This document shows positions 1 through 5,015 of a stretch of 5,015 bases of DNA, one piece after another (within the stretch, counting starts at the first letter, position 1; each line of letters starts with the position of its first letter). Below the pieces are notes generated by a model that made no database searches, had not been told where the DNA came from, and saw nothing but the letters and a program-made list of their open reading frames with translations. The position numbers were made by a program, and so were the translations under genes. Origin of the DNA: an uncultured Marinilabiliales bacterium (GTDB lineage: Bacteria; Bacteroidota; Bacteroidia; Bacteroidales; BM520); the NCBI GenBank assembly GCA_937877575.1, contig CALFIZ010000092.1:1-5015 (forward strand). The letters run 5' to 3'.

Positions 1-543
1 ACCCGGCAACTGGGCTATGAGCTCAGTTATCTTCATAGGATAACCGTTACGGTCAACATTACGTCCGTATGGTGTCGTGGCAGTCTTCATGCCGACCAAT
101 GTTGTCGGAGCCATCTGACCGCCGGTCATGCCATAGATAGCATTGTTGACGAATATGCAGACGATATTTTCGCCTCTGTTGCAAGCGTGAAGGATTTCAG
201 CAGCACCGATTGATGCCAAGTCACCGTCACCCTGATATGTGAAGACATATTTGTCAGGGAGCAGTCTCTTCACTGCTGTTGCAAGTGCAGGAGCACGGCC
301 GTGAGCGGCTTCCTGCCAGTCGATATCGATGTAATTATATGCAAAAACGGAGCACCCTACAGGTGAAACACCTATTGTCTGTTCCCTGATTCCCAGTTCT
401 TCGATAACTTCTGCAATTAATTTATGAGTAACGCCGTGACTACAACCCGGGCAGTAGTGCATGATGTTATCACGGAGGAGACCTGATTTCTTATAGACTA
501 TGTTTTCAGGTTTCATTATTTCTTTTAATTCTTGATCTGTCAT
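1..543 (-). CDS. vorA: 2-oxoacid:ferredoxin oxidoreductase, thiamine-diphosphate (beta) subunit, VOR type; 3' end cut by window edge
   Basis: This is the TPP-binding subunit of a cytoplasmic 2-oxoacid:ferredoxin oxidoreductase, which decarboxylates a 2-oxoacid and passes electrons through an iron-sulfur cluster. I translated it from the ATG at 543-541; 181 residues are visible and no stop occurs before position 1. Separate beta subunits are usually about 250 residues, so roughly 70 are missing. Residues 31-37 read CPGCSHG. C31, C34 and C64 (in PVGCS) have the spacing of three of the four ligands of the cluster next to TPP; the fourth would lie past the edge. HGRAPALA is at 81-88. The TPP/Mg motif runs from GDGD (105-108) to NN (133-134), followed by IYGMTGGQMAPTT (136-148). 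It starts 15 bp after vorB, behind a strong Shine-Dalgarno site. The name vorA follows the pairing with VorB; korB is the alternative label. Whether a gamma domain is fused at the C-terminus cannot be seen. Confidence 0.93.
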   Translation of the reverse strand, partial: MTDQELKEIMKPENIVYKKSGLLRDNIMHYCPGCSHGVTHKLIAEVIEELGIREQTIGVSPVGCSVFAYNYIDIDWQEAAHGRAPALATAVKRLLPDKYVFTYQGDGDLASIGAAEILHACNRGENIVCIFVNNAIYGMTGGQMAPTTLVGMKTATTPYGRNVDRNGYPMKITELIAQLPG

Positions 544-550
544 GATTATT

Positions 551-557
551 TCCTCCT
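551..557 (-). promoter_or_regulatory. Strong Shine-Dalgarno site before the TPP subunit
   Basis: The minus strand reads AAAAGGAGGAAATAATCATG here. The AGGAGG core is at 557-552 and the spacing to the ATG at 543-541 is about eight bases, close to ideal. It fixes the start of the TPP subunit. It lies wholly in the 15-bp gap after the vorB stop. The other three gene starts in the window (3300, 1885, 1635) have no comparable site, only A-rich leaders. Confidence 0.75.
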
Positions 558-558
558 T

Positions 559-1635
559 TTATTTACGAACCAATTTTTCTTCCAATGCCTCTAACACTTC
601 ATCAGGTGAAGGTATAATACCACCATAACGGCCCTTGAATTCCACCGGAACCTTGCATTCAACGGCAAGCCTTACGTCATCAACCATCTGACCGGCATTC
701 ATTTCAACTGACATGATGCCTTTCATCTTTTGGCCGAGAGCCTTAAGCTGCTGTGTCGGGAACGGATAAAGGGTGATAGGACGGAACAGGCCGACCTTTA
801 TTCCCTTTTCACGAGCCATTTCTATTGATTTCTTACAGATTCGTGAGCAGGAGCCAAACGCAACAAACAGATATTCAGCATCTTCAGTCATATATTCCTC
901 ATATCTGACTTCATTCTTGCTGATTTCTTCATATTTCTTAAGAAGTCTGATGTTTCTCTCTTCCATGATATTGGAGTCGAGTTCCAAAGAAGTGATAACG
1001 TTGTGTCTGTTACTTCCAAGTGTGCACCAGTCACCGCATTCCTTACGGATTTCCTCTTCAGTTCTGCGTGGGACATAATCGCTGAGTTCAACTTTTTCCA
1101 TCATCTGGCCTATTGCACCATCGCTGAGGATAACAGCAGGAATACGATATTTGAATGCCAAATCGAATGCCAGCGTAACAAAATCGTTCATCTCCTGAAC
1201 TGAGTTAGGAGCAAGGGCGATAACATGGTAGTCACCATGACCGCCGCCTTTAGTAACCTGAAGGTAATCTGCCTGTGAAGGCTGGATTGTGCCGAGACCA
1301 GGGCCTCCGCGTGATACATTAACAACCACACAAGGCAGTTCAGCACCTGCTATATAGGATATACCTTCCTGCATCAAACTGTATCCAGGACTCGAAGAAG
1401 ATGTCATAACCTTTTTACCACATGATGCGCCACCATAAACCATGTTTATAGAAGCAACCTCACTTTCAGCCTGAAGTACAACCATTCCTGTTTGCTCCCA
1501 TGGCTTACGTATCATGAGGGTTTCCATAACTTCGGACTGAGGGGTTATAGGATAACCGAAATAGCCGTCAACGCCGGCTCTAATAGCCGCCTCTGCTATC
1601 ACCTCATTGCCTTTCATTAATCTTAATTCACCCAT
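559..1635 (-). CDS. vorB: 2-oxoacid:ferredoxin oxidoreductase subunit VorB (3-methyl-2-oxobutanoate dehydrogenase, alpha subunit)
   Basis: This complete 358-residue protein is the alpha (pyrimidine-binding) subunit of a 2-oxoacid:ferredoxin oxidoreductase; it pairs with the TPP subunit encoded next and with the ferredoxin subunit encoded just before. Residues 7-35 carry the family N-terminus, MKGNEVIAEAAIRAG followed by GYFGYPITPQSE with the conserved YPITP. AESEVASINMVYGGAS (56-71) and the SSSSPGYSLMQEG stretch (79-91) are typical of the catalytic interface. SRGGPGLGTIQPSQADY (108-124) is the version I associate with VorB, rather than the GPSTG-type segment of 2-oxoglutarate-specific KorA, so branched-chain 2-oxoacids are the likely substrates. 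The C-terminal domain has GLFRPITLYPFP (282-293). Length matches VorB proteins (about 350). The ATG at 1635 is preferred because many relatives have a short charged lead before MKGNE; Met7 at 1617 is a possible alternative, and neither has a clear Shine-Dalgarno site. It begins 25 bp after the ferredoxin stop. Confidence 0.93.
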   Translation of the reverse strand: MGELRLMKGNEVIAEAAIRAGVDGYFGYPITPQSEVMETLMIRKPWEQTGMVVLQAESEVASINMVYGGASCGKKVMTSSSSPGYSLMQEGISYIAGAELPCVVVNVSRGGPGLGTIQPSQADYLQVTKGGGHGDYHVIALAPNSVQEMNDFVTLAFDLAFKYRIPAVILSDGAIGQMMEKVELSDYVPRRTEEEIRKECGDWCTLGSNRHNVITSLELDSNIMEERNIRLLKKYEEISKNEVRYEEYMTEDAEYLFVAFGSCSRICKKSIEMAREKGIKVGLFRPITLYPFPTQQLKALGQKMKGIMSVEMNAGQMVDDVRLAVECKVPVEFKGRYGGIIPSPDEVLEALEEKLVRK

Positions 1636-1660
1636 TATTGATTCTTTTAATAGTTAAACA

Positions 1661-1885
1661 CTAAATCTTTGCCCTATAGACAGTTATCACACTGTCAGGA
1701 CATACTGTTGCACATGAGGTACATCCGATGCATGCATCAGGATTTACCATTTTCACATAATCATAGCCTTTGCTATTGACGTCTCCCGCATGGTCAAGCA
1801 CCTTTTTGGGGCAGGCCACAATGCACAAGCCGCAGCCTTTGCAACGTTCAACATCAACAACTACAGCACCTTTAATTTCTGCCAT
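1661..1885 (-). CDS. 2x[4Fe-4S] ferredoxin-like subunit (delta) of the 2-oxoacid:ferredoxin oxidoreductase
   Basis: This complete 74-residue protein is the electron-transfer subunit of the VOR-type complex. It would carry electrons from the TPP-proximal cluster of the beta subunit to free ferredoxin. Two bacterial-type CxxCxxCxxxCP motifs are intact: C15, C18, C21, C25 with P26, and C52, C55, C58, C62 with P63. Each motif's first three cysteines plus the last cysteine of the other would hold the two [4Fe-4S] clusters, as in clostridial-type ferredoxins. The insert between them (GDVNSKGYDYVKMVNPDAC, 34-52) is of the kind seen in KorD/VorD subunits, not in soluble ferredoxins. It has no signal peptide or membrane segment. 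Naming varies between schemes (vorC, vorD, korD), so no symbol is given. The ATG at 1885 follows an A/T-rich leader without a Shine-Dalgarno site; the stop is TAG, 25 bp before vorB. It is the first gene of the oxidoreductase block, after a 101-bp gap. Confidence 0.92.
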   Translation of the reverse strand: MAEIKGAVVVDVERCKGCGLCIVACPKKVLDHAGDVNSKGYDYVKMVNPDACIGCTSCATVCPDSVITVYRAKI

Positions 1886-1942
1886 ACTTATTTTATTTAG
1901 TTAATAATGTTACCTAATTAATAGTCACTTTCAAAAATTTCA

Positions 1943-1974
1943 CGAAAATACAAATATTATCTCAATCCGACAAG
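1943..1974 (-). promoter_or_regulatory. Candidate Bacteroidota-type promoter in the gap before the ferredoxin gene
   Basis: The 101-bp gap at 1886-1986 is the largest in the window and strongly AT-rich. On the minus strand it has CTTG (1974-1971), a 20-base spacer, then TATTTTCG (1950-1943). This resembles the Bacteroides sigma factor consensus, TTTG about 19-21 bases before TAnnTTTG, with one mismatch in each box. Transcription would start near 1936 and leave a leader of roughly 50 bases before the ATG at 1885. It would let the oxidoreductase genes be expressed apart from the two upstream genes. A second TTTG-ended box (1951-1958, AATATTTG) overlaps but has no well-placed upstream element. 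Such short AT-rich matches occur by chance, and no terminator hairpin is visible after the aminotransferase, so read-through from upstream is also likely. Confidence 0.3.
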
Positions 1975-1986
1975 TCTTTTAGAAAA

Positions 1987-3300
1987 TTAATTTTTAAAAT
2001 CTTCATGGAAAGCCTTGACTCTCTTCTCCAAATCTTCAAACTGTTCTCTCCTGACTTGTGATACACAAGCTCTTAATCCTTCCACATGCTCACTTCTTGT
2101 AATCCTCAAACCTATCGCGCTAATACCATAGCAAAGCAGGTTCTTCAGCAACGATGCGCCATCCATGCCGGGATAATATAACGTGAAATAGAACCCGTCA
2201 GCCAACGGTGTACCGTCATCATTGTCATAAACGAGCTTGAAACCGTTGTCAAGGAATATTTTCTTCATGATATGTGCATTCTCACCATATTCCATAGTCT
2301 CTTTCACGAAATTGTACTTTCCGTCGTTTGCAGCCTTAAGTGCGGCGGCAAAGCCATACTGCGGAGTATGGGCGGTACCGGAGCTTAATGAATACAATGT
2401 GCCGTAAATCATGCAGTGATGGAAGTCATCCCAACTGTAATATTTGAGCAGATTTGCCGACTTCCTTGTCGCCAGCTTGTCGGAAATGGCTATTATACCC
2501 ATTCTCTGTCCGGCATAGCTGAAAGCCTTGGAACTTGAAATCAGCAGAATGTAATCATCAGTGTATTTTGCAACCGTGGCAGGATAAGGGGGCTGGCCCG
2601 GTATAGAATAATCCTGACGGAAATCCATGCCGAAATAAGCCAGGTCCTCAATAATGATGACTCCATATTTCTTGCAGACTTCAGCAATAATCTTCAATTC
2701 GTCTTCAGTGAAACATACCCATGAAGGATTGTTTGGATTGGAATAAAGGATACATGCGATATTGCCTTTCGACATATATTCCTCCAATTTGTCACGCAGC
2801 TTTTCACCTCTGTACTCATACACATCGAAAGTCTCCGACGGAATGCCAAGAACTCTTGTCTGCTGACGGTGTACAGGAAAACCGGGGTCAATGAAAAGCA
2901 CGGTATCCTTCCCTTCCTGAAAACGTGACAAAGTCATGAACGATGCGAAACTTCCCTGCATTGAGCCGACACATGGCACACAGTTTTCAGGTTTGACATC
3001 CACATTAAGAAACAACTTGATAAAACGGGATGCCTCATGCTTTAACTCGGGTATTCCGTTGATGTTAGGATAAATAGCTGCTATGCCGTTTTTAAGTGCC
3101 TGAATTTCAGCATCAATTGCAACCTGCGCGACAGGCAGGCCGGGAACGCCGAGTTCCATCCTTACATAATCCACACCCGACGCCTTCTGCAAAGAATCAG
3201 CCAATGCTGCAATCTCCCTTATGGATGCCTTTGACATGTCCTGAATTCCAAAATCATTCATGCATTTCTCAACCACTTTTTCTTCTACCAATCTTGCCAT
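1987..3300 (-). CDS. PLP-dependent aminotransferase, class I/II (fold type I), probably amino acid to 2-oxoacid
   Basis: This complete 437-residue protein is a cytoplasmic fold-type I aminotransferase. The PLP-binding lysine is K258 in SSSKAFSYAGQRMG (255-268), where R267 would contact the cofactor phosphate. SNPNNPSW (187-194) is the NPNNP cofactor-binding loop. The D219-x-x-Y222 pair in EDLAYFG (218-224) matches the Asp that pairs with the pyridine nitrogen and the Tyr that contacts PLP. VGSMQGSF (111-118) fits the phosphate-binding glycine/serine turn. R410 (LRACVSQV) is the probable substrate-carboxylate arginine. It is not a fold-type IV branched-chain aminotransferase (IlvE). The substrate cannot be read from sequence. 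Its place 40 bp after an acyl-CoA synthetase and 101 bp before a VOR-type oxidoreductase suggests it supplies the 2-oxoacid, probably from valine, leucine or isoleucine, though aromatic amino acids or alanine are possible. No Shine-Dalgarno site precedes the ATG; the leader is A-rich. An N-terminal extension of about 40 residues precedes the recognisable core. Confidence 0.88.
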   Translation of the reverse strand: MARLVEEKVVEKCMNDFGIQDMSKASIREIAALADSLQKASGVDYVRMELGVPGLPVAQVAIDAEIQALKNGIAAIYPNINGIPELKHEASRFIKLFLNVDVKPENCVPCVGSMQGSFASFMTLSRFQEGKDTVLFIDPGFPVHRQQTRVLGIPSETFDVYEYRGEKLRDKLEEYMSKGNIACILYSNPNNPSWVCFTEDELKIIAEVCKKYGVIIIEDLAYFGMDFRQDYSIPGQPPYPATVAKYTDDYILLISSSKAFSYAGQRMGIIAISDKLATRKSANLLKYYSWDDFHHCMIYGTLYSLSSGTAHTPQYGFAAALKAANDGKYNFVKETMEYGENAHIMKKIFLDNGFKLVYDNDDGTPLADGFYFTLYYPGMDGASLLKNLLCYGISAIGLRITRSEHVEGLRACVSQVRREQFEDLEKRVKAFHEDFKN

Positions 3301-3340
3301 ATCTTATTACTTTTCTTTGCCTGTTATTTATGATTAAATC

Positions 3341-5015
3341 TTATTTTTTTATTCCTTTATCAATTTTTATCCTTGCATCCACGTCAACCACGCCCTTGCT
3401 GTTGCCGAGCAGAGGATTCAGGTCCATCTCGACAATTTCAGGAGCATGTTCGACGAGGAGTGACAGTCGCACCACAGCCTCTTCAAACTTGTCGATATCG
3501 ACGCCTTCCTGGCCTCTCACACCCTGAAGCATCTTAAAGCCTTTGAGTTTCCTGACCATAGCATCAACTTCTTCCTTTGCCAAAGGTGCAAGTCCCGACT
3601 GCACGTCCTTCAGCACTTCGATGAAAATGCCGCCCAAGCCGAACAGCACAAGATGACCGAATTTAGGCTCAAACTTTGCGCCGGCATACAGTTCAATGCC
3701 TGAAAGCATCGGCTGGATGAGGATTGCAGTCGTATCCTTTATCTGTATCATTCTGTCGAAATGAGCCTTGACTTCAGCCTCATCCCTGACATTGAGGGCC
3801 ACACCGCCGACATCTGACTTGTGGATAGGGCCGACAACTTTCATTACAACAGGGAATCCCAACTTTGCAGCCTGGCATGCAGCATCATCGGCATTGGTCA
3901 CCACAGCCTCGCCGGCACGTACAATACCTGCCGCATCAAGGAGTTTCCCGACCTCGACCGGTGAAATGTATCCGTCTTCGGCATTATCTATGACTTCACG
4001 GATTTTCCTGACATCAACCTCATAAGGGTCTGATGTTATTTCAGGAGCACCGGCTGTATTCAACACCTTTCCGAAAGCGTCGCCGAACGTGACCTCATCG
4101 AAGAATACGACATTGCCCTTGTCCACGAACCTCTGTATTTCATCCTTTGCATTGATTACAGAAGTGAATATAGGATAGATAGGTTTCTTATATGTATGCA
4201 TCAGGTCTGACACAAGGTCGAAATACGGATTCACATCAAAAAGTTTGGGGTTGCCGAATATGACTGCCATGCCATCGATGTTATCAAACTTGTTTTCGCA
4301 GTAGTCCATTATGGCTTTCAAATGCTCAACCCTACCTGTCACGAGATAATCGAAAGGATTTCCGACTGAAGAGCCTGGGAGCAGTTGTTCCTGTAATTCA
4401 GGACATTCGATATGAGGCACGTTCACCTCATATTTTGAAAGGGCATCGGTAAGCATGACGCCTGGTCCGCCGGCATGTGTGACAACACCGAGATTTCTGC
4501 CTTTCATGAGGCCAATCTTGAAGATACATGCAACCGTAACGAGGTCTTCACGACCGTAGCATCTGACAATGCCCGCCTTACGCAACAGTGCGTCAACCGC
4601 GGTGTCCGAGCCCGCCAAGGCACCTGTATGTGATGTTGCAGCGCGGCTTCCTGCAGGTGAACTGCCGGCTTTGACAGCAGCGATATAGCAGCCTTTCTTT
4701 ATAAGACTGCGTGCATGCTTCAAAAGCTTAGCCGGCTTCTTTATGCTTTCGATATACAGCAGCTTTATTTTTGAACTCTTACCCTCTTCATAAGTCTCAT
4801 CCATATATTCAAGCATCTCTTCAACACCAATCTGGGCACTGTTGCCTACTGACGTGATGCTGTTGAAGCTGAGGCCGTGGGAAATACCTGTTTCCATAAC
4901 GAACAGAGCCGTTGAACCTGAGCCTGAAATGAAATCGGCTCCGTACTGTTGTTTGAGATACTTGCAAAAGCGCACACCGGAGATTTTCGCCAGCGCATAA
5001 GCCTCGTTAGTCTTC
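3341..5015 (-). CDS. ADP-forming acyl-CoA synthetase (acetate--CoA ligase family, fused alpha-beta); 5' end beyond window
   Basis: It catalyses acyl-CoA + ADP + Pi to free acid + CoA + ATP, the energy-saving last step of oxoacid fermentation. The frame stays open to the window edge: 557 residues are visible. The GTG at 4975 that could be taken as a start is internal, because 13 upstream codons continue the family sequence. Full-length fused proteins are about 690-710 residues, so the N-terminal CoA-binding domain is missing. Visible numbering starts at the codon 5014-5012. SGSGSTALF (30-38) and TSVGNSAQIG (54-63) belong to the second alpha domain. SHTGALAG (128-135) carries the phosphohistidine H129 (codon 4630-4628). 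HAGGPGVMLTDAL (180-192) and GNPFDYLVTG (218-227) follow. The C-terminal third is an ATP-grasp domain with HKSDVGGVALN (398-408; H398 matches the second histidine relay site of archaeal enzymes), LFGLGGIF (457-464) and EMDLNPLL (529-536). All key residues seen are intact. The stop is 40 bp before the aminotransferase. Acyl specificity is unknown; branched-chain or aryl-acetyl CoA is inferred from the neighbours. Confidence 0.92.
   Translation of the reverse strand, partial: KTNEAYALAKISGVRFCKYLKQQYGADFISGSGSTALFVMETGISHGLSFNSITSVGNSAQIGVEEMLEYMDETYEEGKSSKIKLLYIESIKKPAKLLKHARSLIKKGCYIAAVKAGSSPAGSRAATSHTGALAGSDTAVDALLRKAGIVRCYGREDLVTVACIFKIGLMKGRNLGVVTHAGGPGVMLTDALSKYEVNVPHIECPELQEQLLPGSSVGNPFDYLVTGRVEHLKAIMDYCENKFDNIDGMAVIFGNPKLFDVNPYFDLVSDLMHTYKKPIYPIFTSVINAKDEIQRFVDKGNVVFFDEVTFGDAFGKVLNTAGAPEITSDPYEVDVRKIREVIDNAEDGYISPVEVGKLLDAAGIVRAGEAVVTNADDAACQAAKLGFPVVMKVVGPIHKSDVGGVALNVRDEAEVKAHFDRMIQIKDTTAILIQPMLSGIELYAGAKFEPKFGHLVLFGLGGIFIEVLKDVQSGLAPLAKEEVDAMVRKLKGFKMLQGVRGQEGVDIDKFEEAVVRLSLLVEHAPEIVEMDLNPLLGNSKGVVDVDARIKIDKGIKK

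Noticed and set aside
773..1203. Overlapping plus-strand open frames of 101 and 66 codons, and a 67-codon minus-strand frame, inside vorB
   Set aside because: vorB is intact and carries family motifs across this region; the other frames show no domain and no start signal.
1901..1924. Short AT-rich inverted repeats (TTAAT...ATTAA, and CTAATTAATAG) before the ferredoxin gene, considered as an operator or terminator
   Set aside because: The arms are only 3-5 A/T-rich pairs with no GC stem or following T-run, which is expected by chance in such AT-rich DNA.
3096..3527. A 143-codon open frame on the plus strand
   Set aside because: It lies antisense to the aminotransferase start and synthetase end, both of which have clear family motifs. 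Its translation is low-complexity (Ser/Pro/Leu-rich) with no recognisable domain, as expected of a shadow frame.
3768..4025. An 85-codon plus-strand open frame
   Set aside because: It is antisense to the conserved ATP-grasp part of the acyl-CoA synthetase, and its Ala/Ser/Thr-rich translation looks like a shadow of a GC-biased coding strand.
4973..4975. GTG as the start codon of the acyl-CoA synthetase
   Set aside because: The frame stays open for 13 more codons to the window edge, and the family needs an N-terminal CoA-binding domain of about 130-150 residues ahead of the visible part, so this GTG is an internal valine.

Overview
The window holds five protein-coding genes, all on the minus strand and closely spaced, so it is read here from right to left. 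It looks like one catabolic operon from an anaerobic bacterium, most likely of the order Bacteroidales (Bacteroides/Prevotella-like). That placement is an inference. It rests on the gene content, the resemblance of the ferredoxin and VorB subunits to Bacteroidales versions as I remember them, A-rich leaders mostly without Shine-Dalgarno sites, and a possible Bacteroidota-type promoter. No database search was run.

Layout in transcription order: (1) 5015-3341, a fused ADP-forming acyl-CoA synthetase (acetate--CoA ligase family) whose N-terminus lies beyond the right edge; (2) 3300-1987, a complete fold-type I PLP aminotransferase; (3) a 101-bp AT-rich gap with a possible internal promoter; (4) 1885-1661, a small 2x[4Fe-4S] ferredoxin subunit; (5) 1635-559, the VorB-type alpha subunit of a 2-oxoacid:ferredoxin oxidoreductase; (6) 543-1, its thiamine-diphosphate (beta) subunit, cut by the left edge. 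A gamma subunit is expected just beyond position 1. There is no gene-free stretch longer than about 100 bp, and I see no RNA gene, mobile element, CRISPR array or clear terminator.

Together the genes make a coherent pathway. The aminotransferase would convert an amino acid to its 2-oxoacid. The VOR-type oxidoreductase would oxidatively decarboxylate that acid to an acyl-CoA while reducing ferredoxin. The ADP-forming synthetase would release the free acid and make ATP. Branched-chain amino acids (valine, leucine, isoleucine, giving isobutyrate, isovalerate and 2-methylbutyrate) are the best guess for substrates because of the VorB signature; aromatic substrates remain possible. The pathway could also run backwards to build amino acids from short branched-chain acids. 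The chemistry is known; I do not see an undescribed type of system here. The open points are substrate, direction and regulation.
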